From Peribacillus asahii (GTDB taxonomy: Bacteria > Bacillota > Bacilli > Bacillales > DSM-1321), in the NCBI RefSeq assembly GCF_003570725.1, contig NZ_QWVS01000012.1, positions 23,927 through 87,926 on the forward strand: a stretch of DNA of 64,000 nucleotides, given 5' to 3'. The number at the start of each line of letters is the position of its first letter. Position 1 is the stretch's first letter. Below are positions 35,215 to 44,051 of this stretch, one piece after another. The translations under genes and the position numbers were made by a program. The notes under the pieces are model-generated. The model did no database searches. It saw nothing but the letters and a program-made list of their open reading frames with translations, and had not been told where the DNA came from.

Positions 35215-36594
35215 CTACTTCACTACCTTACGCTTATGATGGACACACGCCTGAATCCAACGCTCAACAATTTCTGGATTGGAAGCAAAGTGGAAGTGTG
35301 TATAGCCCGCGACAAGGTTTTCTTTTAAATATCCTTCTTGTTTCTTGCCAAAACGACCTTTTGTTTCATAGGCATATGGCAAACCTTCCGTTCGTTCATA
35401 CGTAGAGTAATGAAATTCATGACCTTTTGCTTGTTGATTCGGATCAATTAGGAAATTCCCTTCTGTTCCGAATATTTCTCGATAGCCTAACGCCGCCAGC
35501 TTCTTCTGCATCGTAATTTTCCCTGGAATAAGTCCCACCATTGGATACTCCACACCTTCAGTACTTGCAATCGATTCTGTTAAATACATAAAGCCGCCGC
35601 ATTCAGCAAGCGTTGGGATACCGCTCTTAACAGCTTCTTGAATCGATGCTTTTGCACGTTCATGATGAACTAACTTAGCTGCAAACTCTTCCGGGAAGCC
35701 TCCCCCAAGATACAAACCATCCGCTTCAGCAGGAACTTCCTCATTCTTTAATGGAGAAAAATACGTCAATTTTGCTCCGTAAGCTTCTAATAATTCAAGG
35801 TTTTCTTGATAATAAAAATTGAATGCTGCATCTTTAGCAACTGCAATACAAACCCCTTGATCTTCACGCTGCTCAAATAAACCTGTTGGCTCTTCCACAA
35901 TTTCCGTCGTTTCCGCTAATTCATATAGACGGTCTACATCAATTGTTTCTGAAATAAGGTTTGCCAGCTTTTCAAAAAACGGATTTAACTCGCCTCGTTC
36001 AATGGCTGGAATTAACCCTAAATGACGACTAGGAATATCAATATCCTGCTCTCGCTTCATGTAGCCAAGTACAGGCACATTGCACTCTTGCTCAATGGCA
36101 GCCTTTACAATCTTATAATGCCCTACGCTGCCAACTTGATTGGCAATCACACCGACAATATTCGGACCAGTCGCTAACGTTTGAAAGCCTTTTACAATTG
36201 CCGCTGCACTCCGCGCCATACTAGCACAGTTTACAATAAGCAGGACTGGACTTTCCGTAATCATGCTAATCTCAGCCGTTGAGCCTGTATTCTCTAATGG
36301 ACTTTTCCCATCATAGAAGCCCATTACTCCTTCAATAATAGAAATATCGGCTCCTTTACTTGCTCGTGCTACTATTTCACGTACCGTATCATGTTTAAAC
36401 ATCCAACTATCCAAATTTCGTGAAATTCTGCCTGTAACCGCAGTATGATAAGAAGGATCAATATAATCCGGTCCGCATTTAAACCCTTGCACGGTATAGC
36501 CTTTTTGTTGCAAAGCAGCCATGATGCCGATTGTACATGTCGTTTTACCAACTCCACTGCCAGTCCCAGCAATGACTAATCTTCTTGTACTCAT
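35215..36594 (-). CDS. cbiA: Cobyrinic acid a,c-diamide synthase
   Basis: Glutamine-dependent amidation of side chains a and c. The 459 residues start MSTRRLVIAGTGSGVGKTTC (P-loop), continue GFKCGPDYIDPSYHTAVTG, and end in a glutaminase domain with the Cys in IPTLAECGGFMYLTE. The ATG at 36594 has GGAGGGA eight bases upstream; the frame is open a further 21 codons without a site. Unlike its neighbours it is separated from cbiG by about 205 bp holding a hairpin repeat. Confidence 0.93.
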   Translation of the reverse strand: MSTRRLVIAGTGSGVGKTTCTIGIMAALQQKGYTVQGFKCGPDYIDPSYHTAVTGRISRNLDSWMFKHDTVREIVARASKGADISIIEGVMGFYDGKSPLENTGSTAEISMITESPVLLIVNCASMARSAAAIVKGFQTLATGPNIVGVIANQVGSVGHYKIVKAAIEQECNVPVLGYMKREQDIDIPSRHLGLIPAIERGELNPFFEKLANLISETIDVDRLYELAETTEIVEEPTGLFEQREDQGVCIAVAKDAAFNFYYQENLELLEAYGAKLTYFSPLKNEEVPAEADGLYLGGGFPEEFAAKLVHHERAKASIQEAVKSGIPTLAECGGFMYLTESIASTEGVEYPMVGLIPGKITMQKKLAALGYREIFGTEGNFLIDPNQQAKGHEFHYSTYERTEGLPYAYETKGRFGKKQEGYLKENLVAGYTHFHFASNPEIVERWIQACVHHKRKVVK

Positions 36595-36603
36595 ACAAAG
36601 GTC

Positions 36604-36680
36604 CCTCCATTTAAGAAAAGCGCAAGGTGTCCATAATCCGCAACAAACATAAGACACAAAACGCCTTGAAAGTTTATCAT
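36604..36680 (-). repeat. Degenerate Bacillus intergenic repeat in the cbiG-cbiA gap
   Basis: AAGAAAAGCGCAAGG ... CAACAAACATAAGAC ... AACGCCTTG resembles a family of intergenic repeats with GAAAAGCG...CATAAGAC modules that I recall from several Bacillus genomes; not verified. Confidence 0.35.
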
Positions 36681-36715
36681 TTCTTAATTTTTAGACTTTA
36701 TTACATAACTCTGTT

Positions 36716-36750
36716 GTAGCTGAAAGACGTGTGAGACCTTGGTCTCACAC
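36716..36750 (+). repeat. Dispersed repeat copy B with perfect hairpin
   Basis: GTAGCTGAAAGACGTGTGAG plus ACC matches copy A at 9829-9851 (21 of 23). It runs into a perfect 10-bp stem GTGTGAGACC/GGTCTCACAC with a 2-base loop (36729-36750). It lies inside the cobalamin operon between cbiG and cbiA. Confidence 0.7.
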
Positions 36751-36799
36751 GAAATAAGTCAAAAATCTCCATCAACAATACGGATTAACATAGCCTTTT

Positions 36800-37924
36800 T
36801 TAAAAAGGAATAACCCCGACAGAAATCGTGACATTGCCGGACTTTTTCTTTACAAGCTCTAATTGCTCTGCTCCTGAATATAAGCGAACAGCTGGTTCAC
36901 TCACTCCATAAGCACCTGTATATTTAAATACAGTATCAGACGGTGCTTCAATCGTCACTGTATTTAATTCAACTGGCGGATAATACACAAACTCCCAGCC
37001 ATATTTCTCTACAACTTCCAATAAGCCCGCTTCATCTTTTTTCAAATCAATAGTACAAAGCGCCTTCACGCTTTTAATAGAAATATGAAGTTCTGCCAGC
37101 GTATCCACAATCACTTGCTCAATTTCTTCTGCTGATGTTCCACGATTGCACCCCATACCAATTACAACTGTTTTTGGTCGAAAGACAATCCCATTTTCTA
37201 AAATAACTTCTTCTTCTTTCGTTAACAAACGATGAGTCACGATTAACGCAGCTTTCGGTTTCGCTTCAATTGCCTCAGCAATAGAAGGGTAGCTAATAAT
37301 AGATTCTGGAATAGGGGCATCATGCATCCACCAATTACGCTCACCTGATTCTTGGACAATCGCAACATGCTCTTCATTTACAACAGATGCGCTTACAGGC
37401 GTTAGTTTTTCAGCCGAATCCCATACCCATCCGAAGCGAGAGCCGAATAAATCAACAGGAATCGTTTTTTGCACATCAGAAGCAGTCGTAATAATTGCTC
37501 TTGCATCTAAAGTAGCAGCAACTTCTCGTGTTAGTTCATTAGCACCGCCAAGATGACCAGATAAAACACTAATAACATTTTCTCCTCGATCATCAATGAC
37601 CACAACAGCTGGATCTGTTTTTTTATCTTGTAAAATCGGGGCAATCATTCTGACAACAGCACCGAGGGAAATAATCATAATAATGCCTTTATATTGTTTA
37701 AAAAGCGTAGGGAGCAGCATCCGTACACTGCCTGAAAACAACTGGATATGCTTCTGCTCCTCATCCCCCTTTTCAAATTTGCTCATATAATATAAATCTG
37801 AATTAGCAAACATCGTATGTAAACGACGAGATATTTCGACGCCGTGCTTCGTAATCGCTACAATCGCATAAGAATTCTTTTGGACAACGGACGGTTGAAT
37901 TCCTTCTTGCAATTCGATAATCAT
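36800..37924 (-). CDS. cbiG: Cobalt-precorrin-5A hydrolase CbiG
   Basis: Opens the lactone of cobalt-precorrin-5A and releases acetaldehyde in the anaerobic route. The 374 residues contain the CbiG core: VVIDDRGENVISVLSGHLGG, ARAIITTASDVQKTIPVDLF, and the C-terminal domain GMGCNRGTSAEEIEQVI with CTIDLKKDEAGL. Start overlaps the cbiF stop by four bases. Confidence 0.93.
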   Translation of the reverse strand: MIIELQEGIQPSVVQKNSYAIVAITKHGVEISRRLHTMFANSDLYYMSKFEKGDEEQKHIQLFSGSVRMLLPTLFKQYKGIIMIISLGAVVRMIAPILQDKKTDPAVVVIDDRGENVISVLSGHLGGANELTREVAATLDARAIITTASDVQKTIPVDLFGSRFGWVWDSAEKLTPVSASVVNEEHVAIVQESGERNWWMHDAPIPESIISYPSIAEAIEAKPKAALIVTHRLLTKEEEVILENGIVFRPKTVVIGMGCNRGTSAEEIEQVIVDTLAELHISIKSVKALCTIDLKKDEAGLLEVVEKYGWEFVYYPPVELNTVTIEAPSDTVFKYTGAYGVSEPAVRLYSGAEQLELVKKKSGNVTISVGVIPF

Positions 37925-38700
37925 GATTTAATTCCTTTACGGAATCCATGTGTAAAGCTCGCATCGTATAGCTTTGAACGATATTCATCTTTCTCGTGAA
38001 TATTTGGATCCAATGCCCATCCTGCTAAAATCATTGCATGTTTACGAATTCCATTTTTGCGCATATCTTCATCTAGATTCACTAATGTTGTACGAACAAT
38101 TTTTTGGTCTGGCCATGAAGCACGTTGAATCACAGCAACTGGTGTTTCATCCTTCCAACCAGCTGATTGAAGTTCTTTAACGATTTTCTTTGTTAACGTA
38201 GCACTTAAGAAAAGTGCAATTGTGCAATGGTGACTTGCTAGATCTTTTAGCTTCTCAAACTCCGGAACCGGCGTACGTCCTTCTGCTCTTGTCAAAATAA
38301 GTGTTTGTGTTAAATCAGGAATTGTCAATTCCGCACCAATTGCTGCAGCAGAAGCAAATACCGAGCTCACCCCTGGAATCACTTCATATCCGATTTCTTC
38401 TTTCTTCAAAAGTGCAATTTGTTCCATAATCGCTCCATACATAGCTGGATCGCCTGTATGAATACGAGCAACCATTTTACCCGCATTTACACGGTCTACC
38501 ATTACATCGACGATTTCTTCTAGGTGCATGCCAGCTGTTTTTAATACTTCTGCTTCTGGCTTTGCCTTGGCAATTAATTCTTCATTTACTAACGAATCCG
38601 TATATAAAACAACATCTGCTGTTTGAAGAATGTTTAAGCCTTTTACTGTAATTAAATCTGGATCCCCCGGACCTGCTCCTACAATATAAATCTTCTTCAT
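37921..38700 (-). CDS. cbiF: Cobalt-precorrin-4 C11-methyltransferase
   Basis: SAM-dependent methylation at C11. The 259 residues follow the tetrapyrrole methylase fold: KIYIVGAGPGDPDLITVKGL, ARIHTGDPAMYGAIMEQ, YEVIPGVSSVFASAAAIGAE and ELTIPDLTQTLILTRAEGRT, the last typical of CbiF/CobM. Adjacent to cbiL and cbiG with 1- and 4-bp overlaps. Confidence 0.93.
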   Translation of the reverse strand: MKKIYIVGAGPGDPDLITVKGLNILQTADVVLYTDSLVNEELIAKAKPEAEVLKTAGMHLEEIVDVMVDRVNAGKMVARIHTGDPAMYGAIMEQIALLKKEEIGYEVIPGVSSVFASAAAIGAELTIPDLTQTLILTRAEGRTPVPEFEKLKDLASHHCTIALFLSATLTKKIVKELQSAGWKDETPVAVIQRASWPDQKIVRTTLVNLDEDMRKNGIRKHAMILAGWALDPNIHEKDEYRSKLYDASFTHGFRKGIKS

Positions 38701-39407
38701 TATTTTCTCACCACCATTAATGTTAAGTATTCAAGCTCAGCGCCTTCTAACTCGCTAACCTTCCAAATCACTTCTTCATCAGATGTTACCTTTGTTACAA
38801 CAGAAGCTTTCTCTAAAAGGTCTAAATCTTTTAAAACTGTAATCATTAAATCTATTACTTTCGCCACTTTAATAAACACAACCGCGTCATGATCTTCAAG
38901 CGCTTTTTTCATCGCTTCATAATCATCACGAGCTGGAACAATTGCCACATGATCATCGCCATCAGCTAAAGCAATTCCTAATCTTGAAGCAGAACCGTTA
39001 AAGGATGAAATGCCTGGTACGGTTTTAATGTCTACTTCAGGGTGCAATTCCTGCATTAATTTCATCATATGAATAAACGTACTATATAAAAGCGGGTCGC
39101 CTTCCGTTACAAAAGCTACATCTTTCCCTTCCTGCAGCTTCTCCCAAACCTTCTCAACCGTTGCATTCCATTCACGATCTAAGATTGCTTGGTCTTTCGT
39201 CATTGGGAAAACAAGGCCAAGCATTTCTTTTTCTTCAGGGCGAATATATACTTCAACAATTCGATGTGCATAGCTTTTGCTGCCTTTACGTTTCCGTGGG
39301 TAAGCAATAACTGGTGACTCTTGAATTACGCGAAATGCTTTAACTGTAATTAATTCTGGATCTCCTGGACCAACGCCAAGACCATATAATGTGCCAAGAT
39401 TACTCAT
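38700..39407 (-). CDS. cbiL: Cobalt-factor II C20-methyltransferase
   Basis: Methylates cobalt-sirohydrochlorin at C20 to cobalt-factor III, the first step after CbiX. In 235 residues: [37 protein letters not shown] and [20 protein letters not shown], all CbiL/CobI landmarks. Overlaps cbiET by eight bases. Confidence 0.93.
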   Translation of the reverse strand: MSNLGTLYGLGVGPGDPELITVKAFRVIQESPVIAYPRKRKGSKSYAHRIVEVYIRPEEKEMLGLVFPMTKDQAILDREWNATVEKVWEKLQEGKDVAFVTEGDPLLYSTFIHMMKLMQELHPEVDIKTVPGISSFNGSASRLGIALADGDDHVAIVPARDDYEAMKKALEDHDAVVFIKVAKVIDLMITVLKDLDLLEKASVVTKVTSDEEVIWKVSELEGAELEYLTLMVVRK

Positions 39408-40620
39408 TCGTTTCTTCCTTTCTTTGTGCCGTAATAATATAAATTGGATTCAGTGGAACAAAACGATTCATGCCTAGGATTGGCTTGCTCCGGGAAATTT
39501 GTGCATGCATAATGGATGTTTGAAAGCCTGCTTGTGCGAAAGCTTCATTCGCTCGATATAAATTCTCAATGGTCGCAGCATTAAGAACAATCCTTCCGCC
39601 TTCTTTCAAGCGCTGACAGCATGTTTGGATTAAGTCGACCATTTCGCCGCCCGTTCCCCCAATAAAAATCGCATCCGGATCTGGAAAATTGTCAAGCCCT
39701 TGCGGTGCTTTTCCATGGATGGCTGTTAAATCGGTACGAAACTTGCGTTGATTCTGCAAACAATTTTCTAAATCCGGTTCATTTTTTTCAACAGCAAATA
39801 CTTGCCCTTCTGGAGCTATTCTTGCTGCTTCAATCGCCATTGAACCAGTACATGTTCCAACATCCCAAACAACGCTATCCTTTTTGAGGTTTAACGCATA
39901 TAAACTTAATACGCGAATTTCTTTTTTTGTAATGAGCCCTTTGTCCGGCTTCCGTTGTGAAAACTCTTCATCATCAATACCTAGTGACCAGCTTGGACCA
40001 TCCGCCGTTTTTTTCAAAATCACAACATTTAATGGCGAAAACTCTTGATTCACCATGTCTTGGAGTTCATACCAGCCTACTTTTTCATTTTCCCCTTGCA
40101 GGTTTTCGGCAACAAATGCGCGATACTCGTTCATCCCGAACGAAAGGAGATATTCGGCAAGACGATTCGGACTATTCTCAGCATCTGTCAGCAACGCCAC
40201 TTTTGCCTTGCCATCGATTCGCTGTGCCAGTCCTTTCATACTCCGACCATGAATACTTGTTACATAAGCATCCTGCCAGCTTTCGCCCATTTTTGAAAAA
40301 GCAAGTTGCACAGAGCTTACATATGGATATACTTCTATATTTATTTTGCTTGAAAGATAACCGCCAATTCCGTAATAAAGCGGATCACCTGAGGCTAATA
40401 CAACTGTTGGACGTGTTTCTTCTTGCAATCTCTCTACAAGCGCTTTTAATCCGCCTTTTACAGCAACTTTCTCTCCTTGATAATTCGGGAAGAAAGAGAG
40501 CACTCTCTCACCGCCAACAAGCACTTCGCTTTCTTCAATCCATTGTGCATATTGCGGCAGCAAGCTTTCTTGTCCGTTATCCCCGATTCCAATTAATTTC
40601 ATCGATTGAGTCAATGCCAA
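39400..40620 (-). CDS. cbiET: Fused cobalt-precorrin-7 C5-methyltransferase / C15-methyltransferase (decarboxylating)
   Basis: A 406-residue fusion. N-terminal about 200 residues: CbiE, a tetrapyrrole methylase ([35 protein letters not shown]). C-terminal about 190: CbiT, a class I methyltransferase with the SAM loop [19 protein letters not shown] and [13 protein letters not shown]. Methylates C5 and C15 and decarboxylates the C12 acetate. The start may be the TTG at 40620 behind AGGAAGGG, or the ATG six codons later that begins MKLIGIG; it overlaps cbiD by up to 44 bp. Confidence 0.92.
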   Translation of the reverse strand: MALTQSMKLIGIGDNGQESLLPQYAQWIEESEVLVGGERVLSFFPNYQGEKVAVKGGLKALVERLQEETRPTVVLASGDPLYYGIGGYLSSKINIEVYPYVSSVQLAFSKMGESWQDAYVTSIHGRSMKGLAQRIDGKAKVALLTDAENSPNRLAEYLLSFGMNEYRAFVAENLQGENEKVGWYELQDMVNQEFSPLNVVILKKTADGPSWSLGIDDEEFSQRKPDKGLITKKEIRVLSLYALNLKKDSVVWDVGTCTGSMAIEAARIAPEGQVFAVEKNEPDLENCLQNQRKFRTDLTAIHGKAPQGLDNFPDPDAIFIGGTGGEMVDLIQTCCQRLKEGGRIVLNAATIENLYRANEAFAQAGFQTSIMHAQISRSKPILGMNRFVPLNPIYIITAQRKEETNE

Positions 40621-41710
40621 CAGCCCTTCCTAGTAATTGTCCTTTCATCGAATAGATCGCCGTTCCCATTTCTATTCCACCTTTGATATGGTGTAATGAC
40701 GAGTAGCAGCACGCTTCACAAAGATGATCAAAAAAGGCATCATGACCTGTCTCAGCCATCAGCTCACCGACTTGAGAAGCAGTATTCGCACTTGCTACTT
40801 CTGCCACAAGCTCTTCGCTAGCCCCAATATCACGTGCCAGCTCCGAAAGGAATTCAAAATTAATCGGAGCACTTTTTGAGTGAACCATCATCACGCCTTG
40901 CGCAACTTTTGAGAATTTTCCCATCATCCCAACGAGCGTGACCTTCTTAATTCCTTGCTTTTTACATTGCTTTAGAGAGAAGCCGACAAAGTCACCCATT
41001 TCAATGAAAGCTTCCTCTGGTAACTCAGATAGCAGCCCCATCGCGTATTTCTCACTGCGTCCGCCTGTCGTTAAGACGAGATGCTCACAGCCTGCCATTT
41101 TGGCCACACTAATGGCTTGAACAATACTCGCCATATAGGCAGAACTAGAAAAAGGAACTACGGTGCCTCTTGTCCCTAAAATCGAGATGCCACCGATAAT
41201 TCCTAGTCGGCCATTTAATGTTTTCTTCGCAATTTCTTCACCGGCCGGAACAGAAATTACAACTTTTACACCTCTATTAACCTGAAACTCTTCTAACGTC
41301 TGCTCTACAGTCGTTAAAATCATTTTGCGCGGCACTGGATTAATTGCCGCTTCACCGACTGGAACCGGAAGACCGGGCTTTGTCACCCGACCAACTCCGA
41401 TTCCTCCGTCCAAAACGATGCCTGGTGTATCCGTCCAGCTCACGGTTGAAACAATTAACGCTTGATGAGTCGCATCTGGATCATCGCCTGCATCTTTAAT
41501 CGTTTCACAACTCACGGAGTCTTTGCCCATTTCACATTTTTCTATTGTGAAAGTCGCATCACGCCCAATAGGTAAATGAATCGTTGCAGTTTCCTGTGCC
41601 TCACCAGTAATTAAAGCGGTTAATGCTGCTTTCGTTACTGCCGTTGAACAAGCTCCTGTCGTATAGCCATGTCTCATTTCCGACGGGTCTTTTTTCGCTT
41701 TCTTTTGCAT
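40577..41710 (-). CDS. cbiD: Cobalt-precorrin-5B C1-methyltransferase CbiD
   Basis: Methylates C1 in the anaerobic pathway. The 377 residues start with a Lys-rich tail and [18 protein letters not shown], the CbiD signature; [21 protein letters not shown] and [16 protein letters not shown] also match. This gene, together with cbiG, cbiX and cbiF, shows that the early-cobalt-insertion route is used even though the host is probably aerobic. Confidence 0.94.
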   Translation of the reverse strand: MQKKAKKDPSEMRHGYTTGACSTAVTKAALTALITGEAQETATIHLPIGRDATFTIEKCEMGKDSVSCETIKDAGDDPDATHQALIVSTVSWTDTPGIVLDGGIGVGRVTKPGLPVPVGEAAINPVPRKMILTTVEQTLEEFQVNRGVKVVISVPAGEEIAKKTLNGRLGIIGGISILGTRGTVVPFSSSAYMASIVQAISVAKMAGCEHLVLTTGGRSEKYAMGLLSELPEEAFIEMGDFVGFSLKQCKKQGIKKVTLVGMMGKFSKVAQGVMMVHSKSAPINFEFLSELARDIGASEELVAEVASANTASQVGELMAETGHDAFFDHLCEACCYSSLHHIKGGIEMGTAIYSMKGQLLGRAVGIDSIDEINWNRG

Positions 41711-41712
41711 GA

Positions 41713-42363
41713 TTATACCTGATCAGCTAAAAGAGAAATCGCATTCAAGGCTGCAACTGTAACCGTACTTCCGCCTTTTCGACCAACGTTCGTAATGAAA
41801 GGAACTTCAGTAATTTTAGCTAGCTCCTCTTTTGATTCAGCAGCAGAAACGAAACCTACAGGCATTCCAATAATTAAATCAGGCTTTGCAATTCCTTCTT
41901 TGATTAAACGAATGAGTTCTAATAAAGCAGTCGGCGCATTCCCGATGGCATAAATACCGCCTTCATTTTCACGTACTGCTTTTTGCATCGAAATAATCGC
42001 ACGTGTTGTATTTTGTTTTTTTGCTTCAATGGTGACATCTTCATCTGCAATATAGCAATGCAGGTCTCCGCCATACTTTTGAAAACGTTTTTTCCCTGTA
42101 CCGCTTTCAATCATTTGTACGTCCGCAATAACATGACGTCCTTTGCGAATCGCTTCGATTCCCGCACGAATCGCATCAGGATGAATAATAACGCTTCTTC
42201 CTAATTCGAAGTCTGCTGATGCGTGAATAATACGGCGGACAATTTTCCACTCGTCTTCTGAGAAATTATGCGGTCCCATTTCTTCTGCGATAATCGCAAA
42301 GCTATAATCATAAATTTTGTCAGGATCAACTGTTAACGGTTTGAAATCTGTTTTAAAATCCAT
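41713..42363 (-). CDS. cbiC: Cobalt-precorrin-8 methylmutase
   Basis: Moves the C11 methyl group to C12, giving the cobyrinic acid chromophore. The 216 residues carry the acid-base His47 in RRIIHASADFELGRSVI; ALLELIRLIKEGIAKPDLII and IGMPVGFVSAAESKE are family blocks, and the end has NVGRKGGSTVTVAALNAI. Overlaps cbiJ by 11 bp and precedes cbiD by two bases. Confidence 0.95.
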   Translation of the reverse strand: MDFKTDFKPLTVDPDKIYDYSFAIIAEEMGPHNFSEDEWKIVRRIIHASADFELGRSVIIHPDAIRAGIEAIRKGRHVIADVQMIESGTGKKRFQKYGGDLHCYIADEDVTIEAKKQNTTRAIISMQKAVRENEGGIYAIGNAPTALLELIRLIKEGIAKPDLIIGMPVGFVSAAESKEELAKITEVPFITNVGRKGGSTVTVAALNAISLLADQV

Positions 42364-43135
42364 TGTATTTTCCCCCTAATTGTTTATTCAAATTGTTAAT
42401 CACATCTTCAAAGTTCGAATACACATTTTGATAATTCACATTTGGACGAGCAATCATAATCGTTTCAATACCGCACTCCAAAGCGGCTTCCAGCTTCTCA
42501 TCGACCGAGCCAACTTTTCCGCTTTCTTTCGTAATCATTAATGTGACACCGTATTGGTTATATAGTGCTTTATTTAACTCCTTTGAAAATGGCCCTTGTA
42601 TCGCAACAATATTTTTTTGCTCGACACCTAACTCTGCGCATTTTTCCATATTATCGATACGCGGCAGCATTCTCGCAATTAATCTAGTATTCTCTAAACC
42701 TATTAATTCTTTTGCAAAAATCTCTAATGTCTTACTACCCGTTGTCAGCATGATAACGCCTCGCTTCTTTGCAGCAAGCTTAGCCGCCTCAGCATAATCG
42801 CTAACAACCGTTAATTTGTCATCATGGAATCGTTGGCTTTCTCGTTCATAACGAATGTAAGGAACATTCGCTTCTTTTGCTCCTTGAAGCGCATTCTTCG
42901 AGGCCTCTTCTGCAAATGGGTGACTTGCATCCACGACCGCTTGAAATCCTTTTTCAGCAATTAATACCGCCATATCTGCTGCTGTTAGCCGCCCGATTTG
43001 CGTATCAATCCCTGCATCTTGCAAACTTTTCGCGGCTGATTCTGTCACGACTGTTGCTAGAACCGGAAAACCAGCATTCTGTATCTCAATCGCTAATTCT
43101 CTTGCATCACTTGTGCCCGCCAAGAACAAAATCAT
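42353..43135 (-). CDS. cbiJ: Cobalt-precorrin-6A reductase
   Basis: NADPH-dependent reduction of the precorrin-6A ring. The 260 residues begin MILFLAGTSDARELAIEIQ, then AVVDASHPFAEEASKNAL and VMLTTGSKTLEIFAKEL-like blocks of CbiJ/CobK, ending with LMITKESGKVGSVDEKLEAA. Overlaps cbiX by four bases and cbiC by 11. Confidence 0.92.
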   Translation of the reverse strand: MILFLAGTSDARELAIEIQNAGFPVLATVVTESAAKSLQDAGIDTQIGRLTAADMAVLIAEKGFQAVVDASHPFAEEASKNALQGAKEANVPYIRYERESQRFHDDKLTVVSDYAEAAKLAAKKRGVIMLTTGSKTLEIFAKELIGLENTRLIARMLPRIDNMEKCAELGVEQKNIVAIQGPFSKELNKALYNQYGVTLMITKESGKVGSVDEKLEAALECGIETIMIARPNVNYQNVYSNFEDVINNLNKQLGGKYNGF

Positions 43136-44031
43136 TTTGATGCCTCCACCTCGTGTACATGGTCATGGTCGTGATCGTGGTCATGATGGTGGTGGTGATG
43201 ATGGTGGTGATGATGATGCGCGTCACCATGCTCCTCGACATACAAACGATAGTTTTCTAAATCTTGAGTTCCTCTTGATGTTCCTTCTAACGCTTCTGCT
43301 ACACGCTCTTTTAAAATGGTTTGAAGCTTCGGATGATAACCAAAGTAATCCGCTAACACAAACTCATGATTTGGATACTGCTCCTGGTAGCCTTCTAGCA
43401 TCTTCGCCATTCGCTCCATTAAGATACCTGTAAACAAGAAGTATGGCAGCATAACCACTTTTTTGGCACCAAGCTTGATACAGCGTTCAATCCCTTCATC
43501 GACAAGTGGTGTCGTAACACCCATGAAAGCACTTTCTACCCATTTCACATTCAATTTCTCCCAAAGCAAACGAGTAATTTTATAAAAATCACTATTCGCA
43601 TCGGCATCACTGCCACCGCGGCCAATTAATAAAACAGCTGTGTCATGATGTTCCGCATTTGTATCAAAGCCGATGCCTTCCAAACGATCGGTTAAGATCT
43701 CTAATGCTGCTGGATGAACATCAATCGTTTGTCCATATATAAATTTCACTTCTGGATACTTAGTCTTTCCATCCTCAATTTCCGCAGGGATATGCAGCTT
43801 CGAGTGACCCGCATGTAGCAAAATAATTGGAATAACAGCAACTTCTGTCGCTCCTCTTTTCACACAATTGTCGATCCCTTGTGAAATATTAGGTGATGCG
43901 AATTCCAGGAAACATGTTTCAATGATTAAGCCTTCATCCATTGTTGGAATCATCTTGTCTACAAAAATACGAACCTCTTCATTTCCAGCCTCTAATCGGC
44001 TTCCATGTCCAACAAACAATACTGCTTTCAT
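43132..44031 (-). CDS. cbiX: Sirohydrochlorin cobaltochelatase CbiX (long form, poly-His tail)
   Basis: Inserts cobalt into sirohydrochlorin. The 299-residue long form has two chelatase-like halves: MKAVLFVGHGSRLEAGNEEV with AVIPIILLHAGHSKLHIP, and VLLIGRGGSDADANSDFYKI with VMLPYFLFTGILM. The C-terminus is remarkable: twelve consecutive His (about 272-283), then four Asp-His pairs and another His. The B. megaterium protein also has a His-rich tail but, as I recall, with an MxCxxC Fe-S motif; no cysteines of that kind are visible here. The tail could store or buffer cobalt. Confidence 0.94.
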   Translation of the reverse strand: MKAVLFVGHGSRLEAGNEEVRIFVDKMIPTMDEGLIIETCFLEFASPNISQGIDNCVKRGATEVAVIPIILLHAGHSKLHIPAEIEDGKTKYPEVKFIYGQTIDVHPAALEILTDRLEGIGFDTNAEHHDTAVLLIGRGGSDADANSDFYKITRLLWEKLNVKWVESAFMGVTTPLVDEGIERCIKLGAKKVVMLPYFLFTGILMERMAKMLEGYQEQYPNHEFVLADYFGYHPKLQTILKERVAEALEGTSRGTQDLENYRLYVEEHGDAHHHHHHHHHHHHDHDHDHDHVHEVEASK

Positions 44032-44051
44032 TCACTATTTCCCCCTATTCA

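Noticed and set aside
43150..43225. CAC/CAT repeat considered as CRISPR or microsatellite locus
   Set aside because: It codes for the in-frame histidine tail; no spacers. No CRISPR array was seen anywhere in the window.
43113..43433. Plus-strand frame with Asp/Gly/His repeats
   Set aside because: Antisense shadow of the CbiX poly-His tail.
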